From Trypanosoma brucei gambiense DAL972 (lineage: Eukaryota > Euglenozoa > Kinetoplastea > Trypanosomatida > Trypanosomatidae), in the NCBI RefSeq assembly GCF_000210295.1, contig NC_026744.1, positions 1,612,001-1,676,000 of the forward strand: 64,000 nt of DNA, written 5' to 3'. Position numbers and translations under genes: made by a program. Shown in pieces: positions 1 to 10,162 of this stretch (the first letter of the stretch is position 1; each line of letters starts with the position of its first letter). The notes beneath the pieces were generated by a model, which saw nothing but the letters and a program-made list of their open reading frames with translations, did not search any database and had not been told where the DNA came from.

Positions 1-1
1 C

Positions 2-631
2 ACACATTTCATAGAAAACGGAAAGTCACGCCAGTGGGCAAGGGACCACTTTCTGCATCTTCCCACACTACTCCGTGCATGCGAAGTTCAACAACAATTA
101 CTCGAACGTTTGCGTCAGTTGAAACGCCCTATTGTTTCGTGCGGCGCGAAGGGACTTGATCGAGTTCGTCAGTGCGTGGCCTCAGGTTTTTGTCTCCTTT
201 CAGCACGACGGTCGAGTACAAACTGGAGTGCCTACCGCCCTATGCTTAACGCGGGGGTGACGTGTTACGTGCATCCGTCCTCTGCAGTGTATGCACGCGC
301 GGAGATGCCACTTTATGTGGTTTACCACGACCTCCTTCTCACAACTCGAGAGTATCTTGTAATTGTAACTGCTGTGGAACCCGAGTGGTTGGTTGAGGCT
401 TCTCGGGGTGTATTCATTGTGAAAGGATCACCGAAGGGCCTAGTGACCTCAGCGGCCACTCCTTCGGGTACCGCAGTGGTAGAGAACAGGAGCGTAACAG
501 GTCGCGTGGTATCGGAAACCTTGCAGAATCCATCACCCATTCCACAAGGATTATCAGTCCCACGTCCTCCGGTTCATCAACCGAAATCAAAAGGGGGAAT
601 GGTTCTTACAAGACGGCGAAACAACATCTGA
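2..631 (+). CDS. DEAH-box RNA helicase, C-terminal part (5' end outside window)
   Basis: The frame is open from the left edge of the window, so this is the 3' end of a longer gene and its true start is not visible. The visible ~209 residues match the C-terminal auxiliary region of spliceosomal and ribosomal DEAH helicases (PRP2/PRP16/PRP22/PRP43 type). A segment WARDHFLHLPTLLRACEVQQ fits the end of the ratchet (HA2) domain. It is followed by an OB-fold with the family signatures YVHPSSAVY, VVYHDLLLTTREY and VTAVEPEWLVE. The helicase motifs proper (GKT, DEAH) lie upstream. These enzymes remodel RNA-protein complexes with ATP. Which paralogue it is cannot be told from the OB region alone. The last ~50 residues (Ser/Thr/Pro-rich, then basic) are not conserved in the family. 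The family call is firm; spliceosomal versus ribosomal use is open. Confidence 0.88.
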   Translation, partial: THFIENGKSRQWARDHFLHLPTLLRACEVQQQLLERLRQLKRPIVSCGAKGLDRVRQCVASGFCLLSARRSSTNWSAYRPMLNAGVTCYVHPSSAVYARAEMPLYVVYHDLLLTTREYLVIVTAVEPEWLVEASRGVFIVKGSPKGLVTSAATPSGTAVVENRSVTGRVVSETLQNPSPIPQGLSVPRPPVHQPKSKGGMVLTRRRNNI

Positions 632-1199
632 GTATGAAACTTATAATAGCGTAGGTGTTTTGAAGCGACATTGTAGGTTTTTTACAGGTTCTCACCTTCC
701 TTCACCTCCTCAAAAGCTACGTCGTTAGTTTCGTATATCGATTTCATGCTTATTGGCGTTTTGGTGCAGCATGGGGAGGGAGCACAAAAGTAAGCGGCTC
801 ACATAGTCGAGACGATCGGTGTTGTTTCTTCATATTTATTATCATTATCTCAGACAGTAAATCTACGTGTAAATCTGTATGTGGATATATTTGCCTAGCT
901 CTTTTGTTACTACCCCTGTCTGCTTTTTTAAAATTTTTTGACGTGGTCTTTGCGGTAGGTAGGGGGGGGGATCTGACTTTGGCAGCGAGGGCAGTCGGAC
1001 ATAATCTCTTTTGTCGTGTTTGGTGACACGGTCGTGGAAGAGTTAACGTATCACCCCACAACCCACAGTCCCCACATAACACAAGTTTACCGCTTAATTT
1101 TTTAGCGGAAACTACTAGAAGTTTTTTCCATTATATTTCGTTAAGGTTGGTGAGTTTTTGCACGTTTCCTTTCATTCGTATTTTCCCGAGAAGTGTTCC
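632..1199. other. Intergenic region, helicase to formin
   Basis: No supported gene. It contains a run of G around 962-970 and T-rich tracts near 1123-1140 and 1165-1187. The AG dinucleotides after these tracts (about 1145 and 1190) are candidate spliced-leader acceptors for the formin mRNA. Confidence 0.5.
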
Positions 1200-4163
1200 A
1201 TGCGTTTTTTCAGCGGGTGGTTTTCACCACGTAACGTGAGCCTCAAGCAAATAGCGGACTATCCTGTTTACATATGGCAGATTCCATGTGGTAAGACTTC
1301 TTTAGATAAAAATGGAAAACTTGTTGTGAGCGGTACATCGACAAAGGACATAAAAAACACAGGTGGGTACCTTGACAGTACACACAAGGAGTGTTGCATG
1401 GTTTTCAACTTCACACCGTTGTTGAAGGAACTTGAGGCTGCTTTTAAACACGGAGAAATACTAGACTACTCAAAGCAGACCATTGAGGATTTCACGTTAT
1501 TGATTGAGCTGTGTTCCACGATCGCAAAGTGGGCGCTCGCCGACCGCGGGAGGGCGGGCTACTGCGCCGTCCTTGTTTTTTTCGAGGAAAGTGACGCAGT
1601 TCACATTCCTAGCTATGCAGCTATGATTGCTACGTGCTTTTACATTTTTGCAGGTGGGCAGTCCTATTGGGGGAAATATACGCTAGATTATATGGAGAAG
1701 CAACTGGGTATTCCGCGTAGCAGGTATCACTTTCAATCACAAGAACACTATGCAAATTACTTCCAGTTGCTTCTAGACGTACCAGTGGTACCTAGCAACA
1801 AGCGGCGTAGGCTCGTCCGTGCTTCCTTGTATAACGCGGAAGCGATTAAAGATGCGAAACTGAGTCTCCTTGTGCAGTGTGAGGGTGAAGAATTTCTCAT
1901 AGACGATGCGAATGCCTGGGAGGTTGTGGATGATTCAGTCATTCATTTTGACGTGCCGTATCCGGTATGTATCTTTGGGGATTTTGCTGTAGTGCTGTTA
2001 CGAAATGGCAAGCTGTTGATGGAGCAAATGAAGAAAGAGAACGTTATTGCGCGTTACGCATTTAGCACTATATTTGTCCACGAAGATAATCACCAAATTC
2101 ACGTTCGAAGCATGGATTACGCTGAGAAAAACAACCTCACGGGTGATTTTTACATTACTCTACACTTTGTAGATGGGGAAACAAGGAGCACGGATTCGGC
2201 TTATGCTGACCAACTTAGGAAGCGCATTGATCAGTCGCCCAGACAAAAGGCTTTTTTATTAAATCCAGAGTCGTTCGGAGCACAAAATGGTTATGCCACC
2301 TCTTCCAGTCACCGCCATGATGATGATCTTATGGGTGGAGTATATTATCGAGCTGATGGAACTCAAAGAGGGGGACACAAACACAGCGGAAGAATGCGGT
2401 CATCTTCTGCAGCGGTTAGGGAGCCTGCAGTTCTCATTTTAGAGCAGGAGGAGGAGAGGCTTTATCAGGATGACGAGGAGTTGGCTTCATTTGCTGGTTC
2501 CCTCTACGATGAAGATGATAAATGCGAGCAAAAAACAGCATCTCACTCATCTCCTCGGGACCGAGAGAGTTCACCGCTCCCTCCGTCTGCAACATTACCG
2601 CCACCACCTCCGCCCGCGGGTGAGAGGTTACCAGCACCACCGCCACCCCCTGTAAAGCTACCGCCACCACCACCACCACCGGGAGGGAAGTTGCCGCCAC
2701 CGCCGCCACCACCACCGGGAGGGAAGTTGCCACCACCACCACCACCACCACCAGGAGGTAAAGGGGCGCCCCCTCCGCCACCGCCACCTCCCGGTAAGCT
2801 GGGTCCTGGTGGAGGTCCTCCGCCACCGCCGCCACCCCCACCACGTGGGTTAGGGCCACTAGGGGTGTCGGCATTGGGTGGACCAAAGGCCCCAGTGCCC
2901 AAACCTGCGTATGTTGGCCCAAAACTCAAGACGTTCTTTTGGAAGAAGCTCCCCAGGGCAATGGGTCTGTGGAGTCATGCTGATACCGCGGCTGTGGAGA
3001 AAGTTATGGATGAAAATTTTCTGTTAGGGATGTTTGAAGTTCGGAAGAAGCCCTCAACTACTATGGCAAAGAATAGCGAGGCGAAAGCTCCAAAGGGTAA
3101 CAGTCTTCGAATGAGTACTGCTTTGACAGATCAAAAGCGACAAAACATTGCCATTTCACTAAAGAAGCTGAAGTTGAGTGTAAGCGACTTATGCCGGGCA
3201 CTAATAGAATGCAACGACGAGGTGTTGCCATGTGATGTTTTGGAGTCTGTATATGCAGCTTTTCCCACAACGGAGGAAGTGGCTTCTCTTCGAGCCGAGC
3301 ATACAGCCGGAAATGTCGAATGGACAGATGTCGAAAGATACATGCACGAACTTTTTAGCACCGTAGTGGACGTACGTGACCGCATTCCCCTATGGGTAGC
3401 AACGCAAACGAGTGTAGAGTTGGTTTCATTTACGGAGGAACGACTCGAACTTATAGGGAGAGCAGTGTTGGCCGTCACAAAGAGGAACTCTATGCTAGCT
3501 GCGCTTCTCCACGTTATTCTCTCGATCGGAAACTTTATGAACCGTGGGAGTGCCCATGCAAACGCCCCGGGATTCCGTTTGGAGAGTTTAAACCAGATGA
3601 ACTTCGTGAAAGCGGTAGATGGAAAGACAACGATGCTGGAGGTGGTGATTGTCTCGGTTCTTGACCGTGACCCTGGATTGCTTAAATTCATGGATGAGAC
3701 AGAGTGTATCGAGGATATCTGTGGTACAACCATACAAGATGTAGGGCAAAGTGTTTCTCAACTCAACTTCACACTGCAGAAAATGCGGCGTGCGGTTGAG
3801 GCGGCGAACCAGTTACATCTGCCCGGAAAAATAGATGCGAAGCTCCCCCGCGGGGTAGTAGATGCACTCCCCAAAGTTCTGCAAGGATACTTGGAGAAGT
3901 ACCTGGCGCCAGTCTCCCAGTTAGCCATACGTCATCAGCGGCTTAAGGAAGATATCGCGGAGATGCTGGAAAGTTTCGGTGAGGACCCAACTATGGACGA
4001 GACGGTGTTCTGGAACTACTTTTTGCAACTGCGGATGGAGGTGGGGAACATCCTACAGCGCGTTGAGAAGGAGGAGGTTACCAAGCAATCGCTACTGCGA
4101 TCCGTGGGCGCGGACGGCGAGGGTATCGGTAGCAAGCCTGAAGACTCTTCCAAGAAAGAGTGA
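1200..4163 (+). CDS. Formin with PTEN/C2-like N-terminus, FH1 and FH2 domains
   Basis: Formins nucleate and elongate unbranched actin filaments from profilin-actin. From the ATG at 1200 the protein has 987 residues; an in-frame extension to 1158 begins only with TTG. Residues ~20-185 resemble the inactive PTEN-phosphatase module of plant class II formins (a CMVFNF segment, then CAVLVFFEESD where the phosphatase loop would be). The CX5R catalytic signature is missing. Residues ~190-345 fit the companion C2-like domain. A Ser/acidic linker follows, then FH1: proline runs separated by GGK/GK at about residues 467-565 (nt 2598-2900). FH2 covers ~570-960 with LKTFFWKKLP, the MTALTDQKRQNIAI-like knob region and a well-kept ILSIGNFMNRGSAHANAPGF core. 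The short basic tail has no DAD motif I can recognise. The FH1/FH2 call is very secure; the PTEN/C2 reading rests on motif comparison. Confidence 0.93.
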   Translation: MRFFSGWFSPRNVSLKQIADYPVYIWQIPCGKTSLDKNGKLVVSGTSTKDIKNTGGYLDSTHKECCMVFNFTPLLKELEAAFKHGEILDYSKQTIEDFTLLIELCSTIAKWALADRGRAGYCAVLVFFEESDAVHIPSYAAMIATCFYIFAGGQSYWGKYTLDYMEKQLGIPRSRYHFQSQEHYANYFQLLLDVPVVPSNKRRRLVRASLYNAEAIKDAKLSLLVQCEGEEFLIDDANAWEVVDDSVIHFDVPYPVCIFGDFAVVLLRNGKLLMEQMKKENVIARYAFSTIFVHEDNHQIHVRSMDYAEKNNLTGDFYITLHFVDGETRSTDSAYADQLRKRIDQSPRQKAFLLNPESFGAQNGYATSSSHRHDDDLMGGVYYRADGTQRGGHKHSGRMRSSSAAVREPAVLILEQEEERLYQDDEELASFAGSLYDEDDKCEQKTASHSSPRDRESSPLPPSATLPPPPPPAGERLPAPPPPPVKLPPPPPPPGGKLPPPPPPPPGGKLPPPPPPPPGGKGAPPPPPPPPGKLGPGGGPPPPPPPPPRGLGPLGVSALGGPKAPVPKPAYVGPKLKTFFWKKLPRAMGLWSHADTAAVEKVMDENFLLGMFEVRKKPSTTMAKNSEAKAPKGNSLRMSTALTDQKRQNIAISLKKLKLSVSDLCRALIECNDEVLPCDVLESVYAAFPTTEEVASLRAEHTAGNVEWTDVERYMHELFSTVVDVRDRIPLWVATQTSVELVSFTEERLELIGRAVLAVTKRNSMLAALLHVILSIGNFMNRGSAHANAPGFRLESLNQMNFVKAVDGKTTMLEVVIVSVLDRDPGLLKFMDETECIEDICGTTIQDVGQSVSQLNFTLQKMRRAVEAANQLHLPGKIDAKLPRGVVDALPKVLQGYLEKYLAPVSQLAIRHQRLKEDIAEMLESFGEDPTMDETVFWNYFLQLRMEVGNILQRVEKEEVTKQSLLRSVGADGEGIGSKPEDSSKKE
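2598..2900 (+). repeat. Proline-codon repeat tract (FH1)
   Basis: In-frame CCA/CCG/CCT repeats encode runs of up to about ten prolines separated by glycine-glycine-lysine. This is the profilin-binding FH1 region of the formin. The repeat could vary in length between strains. It also creates long spurious reading frames on the opposite strand. Confidence 0.85.
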
Positions 4164-5315
4164 GTGTACTTTTTCATCGCCATGATGGAGGAGGCGGTGG
4201 AAGTTCGGGCTGCGCGACAACATTTACAAGGAGGGTAAAGCAAGGAAGAGGAACAGGGGTTGCCTTTTGTGCGAACATACTGGAAGGTGCCGTGGTGAAT
4301 CCGCTCATGTGCGGTCTAATTTGATTTGTGCGCTGTGCTGTGTTACCCGTAGCCATATAATATATATATATACTTCGCAGTAGTAGAAGAGGTGCCCATC
4401 GTTACATGGACGAATATTATAATGAGCAGTGTGGTGAGCAGAAGGGAAGAAACACATTTTTGTTTACGTTACTTCCGAATTCCATCTAACAAAAAAAAAA
4501 AATGTATTCTCGCTGCTGTATCGTCAACTGCTGTCGAATTCACTCATTAACCAATGCTTTCCGCTGCCGTCGGCAACATTTGGTCGGGAAATGTTTCTCA
4601 GTCTAACTGAAAACGGAGACAATGAAGCAGTTGTGGAGGCCAAGCACTTGAGTGCACGTGGAAGGGGCACTCTTAACGCACCGTCGTACACCGAAGTTGG
4701 AAGTGCTGCGTCCATTGGGAAGTATCTTAGCCTGGAAATGCGCGGACACCGTATCTTACCGGAAAGGAAAAGACGGGGTCATACCAGGGGTTGAAACTTC
4801 ACATTGTGTTTCCCCGTGTTACCTCTCCGTTCATCCCATTCCTTCAGTGGTAAGATAAAAAATTGGTTCGACTACGTATAGACAATTGCATTATATATAC
4901 ATATGTCCGTATGTAATACCTCTCTGGTTGCTGAATACTGTACCTCGTACGGTGTAAATATCGGGGAGATTAAAATTGCAAAGGCTGTCAAGTAATATTT
5001 ATGATTTCTCCTTCCTGCTGGACGTCGTACCCGTAGTTTTACAGGTAGAGAGAGAGACACAGGAAGTACCACATTTCAATTTCGTTAAGTGCTTGTAAGA
5101 AGACATAAACATAGAAATTGGAAGAGGCAAATAAAGTGTGTGTTCTGACAGGGGTGCTTTCCGTCAAATTTTCCCTTTCATGGTTTGATGTCACCATTTT
5201 CCACCCTTTCTTTTAACTTCCGTTTTATACCTTCTACGATTGAGAAAGAGTTGTGGTTCTCGCCACCGCGAACTACACACCCCTTCACGCTTGTGTACCC
5301 GCGAAGTACCGGGTC
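4164..5315. other. Intergenic region, formin to polyQ coiled-coil gene
   Basis: No supported gene. It holds an AT dinucleotide run (about 4355-4372), a poly-A run at 4490-4502, and a pyrimidine-rich stretch at about 5155-5240 followed by AGs near 5244-5249. That last stretch is the likely spliced-leader acceptor zone of the next gene. A 67-codon ATG frame at 4591-4794 has no recognisable content. Confidence 0.45.
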
Positions 5316-8063
5316 ATGGTGCGGTCCCAGTCTCGACCATTCAGCTCAGGGAAGCGAGGTGTCGGACAACAACAGCAGCAGCAACAGAAGCAGCAACAGG
5401 CCCAACAACAACAGGTCCAACCTCAGCAGCAGCAACAACAACAACATCAAGAGCAACAGCAACAGCAACAGCAACCGACGTTGACTGAGCAGAAGGACAA
5501 AGTAGTGGCACTTAGTTCCTCGTCTAGTGATGTTTCCGTGAGTGCGGTCACTGAGTACAAAACCGGAGAGGAAACGGTATCGTCCCCGAAACCCTCTCCA
5601 GGGATAGTAAATCACGCAGAAGGACCACAAAATTGGCGGGAACAACTCTTTCTGCGTAACTTTCCAACAGGTGAGACGGCACAACAACATGCGAAGGGGC
5701 ACTCTCCTAAGAGAAGGAAGAGTGTGAACAGTTTCTCCACTATCGGTAGAAGAGGTTCGTTTGTGCTGAGTCATACCGTTACGCCTCGTAAAAAGCCTTT
5801 AGAGTCTCAAGAAGAACAGCTTGAGACATATCGGTCACTGCAGGATCGGCAGTTCGTCTCGGTCCACGAGGAGCTGCAGCACCTTCGGGTCATGTACACC
5901 AATTTGCAGAAGGTGGTTTCGCGAAAAAATGAAGAAATTGAAAAACTACATCAGGAGGTGGTCACTAAGACGAAAGAGATTGAGCGGTTAAACGGGCTGG
6001 TTGACAAATTGAGCAAACGCCGGGGTAATTCCACTGGCTCAGCCTTAGATGAAGGTAGAGCAGCAAGTGCACGAGGGAGTAGGCCTAGTTTCTCGCCATC
6101 ACTGGCGCTCTATGCAAAGGGCGCATCGGAGGACAAGCTCAGTAATAAGGTCAACGGGGCAGGCGGGGCCCCAGCCAAGATGTTGTTGGAACTCCGCCAA
6201 AATGTTGCATCTCGCGACACAATTATTGATAATCTCCGTATGGAGCTCCACTCAGCACAGCATGAAAAGAAGGAATCAGAAAGTAAAGCAAATAAACTGG
6301 GGACCGAGTTGGAAGACGCGAAGGCACAAGTTACCAAACTTCGATCTGATTTAACTACGCGGGACGCTGTCATTGAGGATATGCAGAGGCGCCTTGTGTC
6401 CTTACCTGAAACAACCGTGGGTTCTAGTTCTCAGGGCCTTTACAGGACCCCCAACAGTAGCAACAATTCAGGTCCACCAACGAAACAACCGATGCTTCAC
6501 GAACTTGGCGGAAACTGCCTTGCTTCCAATGGTGCCTTGGAGCACATGCGTCACGATTCGCAGCAGTTGGGTGGTGCCGGTACCTTACCCTACAAATCAG
6601 CGTTGTGTCCGGGGACCCAACATCAGGATTTGGAAAGTGCCTTTCGACTGGAGTTAGAGCACCTCCGGCGATGCTTAGAGCGCGAGAAGGACACGAATAG
6701 CGAGTTGGAGAAACACTGGCGTCGACGGCAGGAAGTTGAAAAAAGGATGGCGGAAGTAGAGCTCAACACGGCGCGCGCAGAGGCCGAGGCGTTTAGACGT
6801 GAGCTAACACGACTTCAGCAACAACAAGCTATGTCCAATTTCGCAGAGAATCAGTTGCAAACAGCACGCAGTGAAAACGACGTTCTGCAGCAGCGCGTAC
6901 AAGAACTTAGAGAGGAAAACGCAGCGCAAGCCTCACGTGAGATGGAACTTCGAAACAATGTGCGGTTGCTTCGTGAGACGTGCGAGCGGCATGAAGAGGA
7001 GGTGGAGACGCTTCACCGTCGAATGAAGGTGATGAAGGACAATGAAATTCGTTTACAGGAAGATATAGACATACTGGAAGAAAAGCTTTCGCGTGCAGAA
7101 AGAATGCGTGCAGCGGAGCAAAACGGAAACAACTCCCTCTCTTGTGACATTGGCAGTTACGTTTCACTAATGTCATTAAATGAGAAACTTCAGCGAAGAA
7201 CAGAGGAGCTGGAAGAGCAAATTCGTAAAATGGAAGAGTGCCATGCAGCAACACCCCACGATGATTTTAAAAAGGAATGTGGCCAGGAACATGTGTTTAC
7301 AACGCCTGATGTGGAAGCTGGTGCGATTGGAGGAATATCGCCGGCAAGTTTAGACTCTCAAGGAGGGGTTATTGAATTCCTCACGCCGCCGGTTTCAACC
7401 GGTGGTGGGGACGCGGCTGCATGCTCCACGCACGAAGCAGGAGATTCAATGATTTGCAACGGTCAAGCAGTAGGTGGCTCGAGGAAGTCGGTGAATAACC
7501 TTCCACTCGAGGTGAAAGAAACTACTGACGTTTCCACTGTGGTGCAGCAGCTGCAGGACGAGCTGCAAGGTGTCCGCGATCGACTTCGGGTAACTGAATC
7601 TGAACTCGCGATGCTGCGGGAAAAGCAGGCGCTAAGTGAGGAACGTGTACGGGAAACAGTGAAGCGGAAGGTTACATCCCTTCGTGCTGCCAGAGAGGAA
7701 GCAACTCGCTGCTGGGAAATGTTGAGGCAGCAAGAAGTTTTAGTCAAGAGATTGCAGAAACAATGTGAGTATCAGCGGGAGATAATAGAATCTCGTGATC
7801 CGCCGTTGCTAGGACCGATGCGGCTATCAACACAAGCCTCGGCTCCAACGGTATGCGCACCAACTACGTGCATTGAGACAAAGGATGGTAATACTGCGAA
7901 TGAAACGTCACGGGAGGACAAGTTAATAGAGGAGGCACTGCGTTGGGAATCAATGAGGTTGGATGAGGAGATGAAGTTGCTTCGTCAGAAACTTCGCCGG
8001 ACCGTAGAGGAGCGTGACCACTGGAAGTATTTGGCAACTGGAAATAGCGGGGAAATCATTTGA
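5316..8063 (+). CDS. Long coiled-coil protein with N-terminal polyglutamine tract
   Basis: I do not recognise a named family. The first ATG is at 5316 (915 residues); the frame continues upstream only to a GTG at 5253. Residues ~17-55 are glutamine-rich (CAG/CAA codons, mixed with K, V, P, H and E). A Ser/Thr-rich region with basic KRRKSVNSFSTIGRRGS-like phosphosite context follows. From ~residue 160 to the end the protein is dominated by heptad-type coiled coil (LHQEVVTKTKEIERLNGLVDKL; then long Glu/Arg/Gln-rich helices at ~440-650 and ~740-910), broken by two low-complexity linkers. There is no signal peptide and no transmembrane segment. This composition is typical of trypanosome cytoskeletal, basal-body or flagellum-associated proteins, but location is inference. 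The coding assignment is secure from length and codon pattern. Confidence 0.85.
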   Translation: MVRSQSRPFSSGKRGVGQQQQQQQKQQQAQQQQVQPQQQQQQQHQEQQQQQQQPTLTEQKDKVVALSSSSSDVSVSAVTEYKTGEETVSSPKPSPGIVNHAEGPQNWREQLFLRNFPTGETAQQHAKGHSPKRRKSVNSFSTIGRRGSFVLSHTVTPRKKPLESQEEQLETYRSLQDRQFVSVHEELQHLRVMYTNLQKVVSRKNEEIEKLHQEVVTKTKEIERLNGLVDKLSKRRGNSTGSALDEGRAASARGSRPSFSPSLALYAKGASEDKLSNKVNGAGGAPAKMLLELRQNVASRDTIIDNLRMELHSAQHEKKESESKANKLGTELEDAKAQVTKLRSDLTTRDAVIEDMQRRLVSLPETTVGSSSQGLYRTPNSSNNSGPPTKQPMLHELGGNCLASNGALEHMRHDSQQLGGAGTLPYKSALCPGTQHQDLESAFRLELEHLRRCLEREKDTNSELEKHWRRRQEVEKRMAEVELNTARAEAEAFRRELTRLQQQQAMSNFAENQLQTARSENDVLQQRVQELREENAAQASREMELRNNVRLLRETCERHEEEVETLHRRMKVMKDNEIRLQEDIDILEEKLSRAERMRAAEQNGNNSLSCDIGSYVSLMSLNEKLQRRTEELEEQIRKMEECHAATPHDDFKKECGQEHVFTTPDVEAGAIGGISPASLDSQGGVIEFLTPPVSTGGGDAAACSTHEAGDSMICNGQAVGGSRKSVNNLPLEVKETTDVSTVVQQLQDELQGVRDRLRVTESELAMLREKQALSEERVRETVKRKVTSLRAAREEATRCWEMLRQQEVLVKRLQKQCEYQREIIESRDPPLLGPMRLSTQASAPTVCAPTTCIETKDGNTANETSREDKLIEEALRWESMRLDEEMKLLRQKLRRTVEERDHWKYLATGNSGEII
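5364..5475 (+). repeat. CAG/CAA polyglutamine tract
   Basis: Repeated CAG and CAA codons within the coiled-coil gene encode several Gln runs, the longest about 8-9 residues. The mixed codons make the tract less slippage-prone than pure CAG, but it is still a candidate for length polymorphism. Confidence 0.85.
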
Positions 8064-9169
8064 TATGGCGCATCCGTTGTACTATACAGTTGTATACGTT
8101 TAAATAACATTCTTGTTCACGTTTCCAATTGCTTTTTTGTTTACTTACGCAACAGTGTGACTACAGGTGCTAAGGAGGGGACACTTCAGCGTGCATAGAC
8201 AAATACAACAAATTTACGCTCCCATATAGGAATGTGGTATGGTGCTCGCAGCGTATGACAATTACTGGAATCGCGAGTCTTGAAGGGATCGCTACCCCTT
8301 GCCGTTAACATCATAACACTTGCACAGCACAAAAGGTGATGTTGGAGATGACTGAGCACAGTCATGCCGCAGCTCACATTGTATTTATGTGAAAAAGTGC
8401 TCTACGGTTTATTCCATAATCTCCAGTGGGTACCGTTTACTTCTACAAATCACTTCGTTGTTGTTCTTTTTTCGCTTACGACTCTCAAAGCTTCGAAAAG
8501 CACTCTCGTTTTCATCTACGAATCTTCTTTCCTTCCCCAATTCATATCGCCCGAGATGTATCTTTTTTTTTACAGATGGGAAGGCGAAAAATGTTTTCTT
8601 GTGTGAAAAAAAAATAATATTAGAGCATGAAGTCTTGATTTAGGGGTTATGTGCACAAGGTTAAAAGACACGCTTGTTTGCAAGTCATTTGAAGCGATGC
8701 ACCCCACCAAGTACCGTGGTGTTTCCTACGGTAAAGTCCCCTTGTGACATATGCAAGAAATGTAATCGGCATGTGAAGATCACTACTGCTGCGCGGTGTT
8801 TTTTTTGGTTGGTTGCTGACTGCTTACCTAACTGAGACTGCGCCACTTTTACTGTGTGAGAGAGAGAAAATGTACAACTTTTCCCTCGAGACCTATGCTA
8901 CCGTTGTTGAATAATTATTTTTGCGTTTGTCATCACGATATGGTAGTGCTTGATGTTGCTCTAGCTCGTCATTAATCACCATCCGAGTGATTTACGAATG
9001 CCCCAACAGCTCGTCAACGACGTGCAGCTTTTTTCCTCTCAACCATTGTAATGCAGTAGTTGTGAGGGAGTTTATATAGTCATATTATTATTTTACACAC
9101 GCCGTAGCGTTAAGGGGTGGGTGAGGGACGAGGGGCGAATACGACAATCGTCATATTGTTGGAACTGTG
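8064..9169. other. Intergenic region, coiled-coil gene to EF-hand gene
   Basis: No supported gene. Several T runs (around 8567-8575 and 8798-8806) and an A run (8606-8614) are present. The region includes the 3' UTR of the upstream gene and the 5' UTR of the next. A short palindrome-like segment around 8705-8722 (CACCA ... TGGTG) is too short to interpret. Confidence 0.45.
9027..9056 (+). promoter_or_regulatory. Predicted spliced-leader acceptor for the EF-hand gene
   Basis: A pyrimidine tract (about 9028-9043) is followed by the first AG at 9055-9056, 113 nt before the ATG at 9170. This is the standard arrangement for trypanosome trans-splicing. It is predicted from sequence only. Confidence 0.4.
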
Positions 9170-10162
9170 ATGTTCCCCCCGGTGTTCATGTGGAGGAGGG
9201 TGAGGTTTTCTCTAGAAGGCCCAGTCTCATTGTTTACGCAACGTCGCCGTCACATGATGCTTAGCAGTAATAATGTAACGAGCAAACGGCTTTTGTGGAA
9301 CCCATTCACCCCTTCACAAACTGAGGGAGGCGCGGCGTCCGCGTCCACAAGCGGTACGAGTGGTAACAGTGACTTTGCCAACCAGCATACCGCTGCGAAA
9401 GTGCATCGCGATGCCATGCTTCATAACGAAAGACTGTTCGACGCTTGCCTGGAGTTACTGTCGTTGTGCGGTGCAAGTGCATCTGCTTGTCCAGCAGGAG
9501 GGTCTCCCCGTGCCGAAATGGACGCCGAGTCAACTGATGCAATCATGGCTGTCGTACATGATACTCTACAGGGCACTTGTAAAACGCCTGCAGACCAATT
9601 TAACGTTGTGTACAAAGCACTTTGCCTCCCAACTGTCGCTAATAATCGGCAACTGCAGCGCAGTCTTTTGGTGGTTTTGGAGGCCGTCCTTCCTGAGGCG
9701 CTTTTCCGTGTTTTTGAAAGTGCTGATCTATTTGTTGTTGGCCCAGACAATGCAAAATCTCGTGAAGCGCTCGTTCTATTCGTCAGAGCCCTCCTCGGTG
9801 TAGTAGAGGTCCCTGAGGGTGTCGAAAGAGAGGAAGTTGTTTTTGTCTACCTCGACGACGTACGTACGGCATTTCCTTCACTTCGCACAAACGCTGCCTT
9901 TGTGGAACTGGAAAAAAACACCACAGCGATAGCTTTGCGGGCCAAATTATTCGACCTTATTTCACAACTGTGTGCGGAATTTGATCCAGAGGGTAGCGGA
10001 CGTATTAACTTGCGTGAACTGCAGCAGGTAGCCGAACGGGTTTTGGGGCCAGAGCAGGCACAACTGCTCCTTGAAGGAACCTGTGCGGATAAGAACGGCA
10101 AAATACGTTACATGCAACTCGCTTCGCTACTCCTGCGCGCTCCTCCAGGCCGAAAGCGATAA
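9170..10162 (+). CDS. EF-hand-like hypothetical protein
   Basis: The 330-residue protein is taken from the ATG at 9170. The first ~30 residues (MFMWRRVRFSLEG and following) are basic and hydrophobic and could be a targeting sequence. Residues ~50-255 are helical, with no recognisable signature. Near the C-terminus, from residue 272, the segment DPEGSGRINLRE is a near-canonical EF-hand calcium loop: D at 1, E at 3, S at 5, N at 9, E at 12, with G at 6 and I at 8. A second, degenerate loop (DKNGKIRYM) follows about 35 residues later. One loop could bind calcium; the second probably does not. The fold looks calmodulin-like only in the last ~80 residues. Function and location are unknown. Confidence 0.8.
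   Translation: MFPPVFMWRRVRFSLEGPVSLFTQRRRHMMLSSNNVTSKRLLWNPFTPSQTEGGAASASTSGTSGNSDFANQHTAAKVHRDAMLHNERLFDACLELLSLCGASASACPAGGSPRAEMDAESTDAIMAVVHDTLQGTCKTPADQFNVVYKALCLPTVANNRQLQRSLLVVLEAVLPEALFRVFESADLFVVGPDNAKSREALVLFVRALLGVVEVPEGVEREEVVFVYLDDVRTAFPSLRTNAAFVELEKNTTAIALRAKLFDLISQLCAEFDPEGSGRINLRELQQVAERVLGPEQAQLLLEGTCADKNGKIRYMQLASLLLRAPPGRKR

Noticed and set aside
2434..2929. Long - strand frames opposite the formin proline region.
   Set aside because: They are mirror images of the CCA/CCG repeat (polyVal or polyGly) and have no independent support.
4591..4794. ATG frame of 67 codons between the formin and the coiled-coil gene.
   Set aside because: No domain and no clear splice acceptor just upstream; overlapping frames are equally open.
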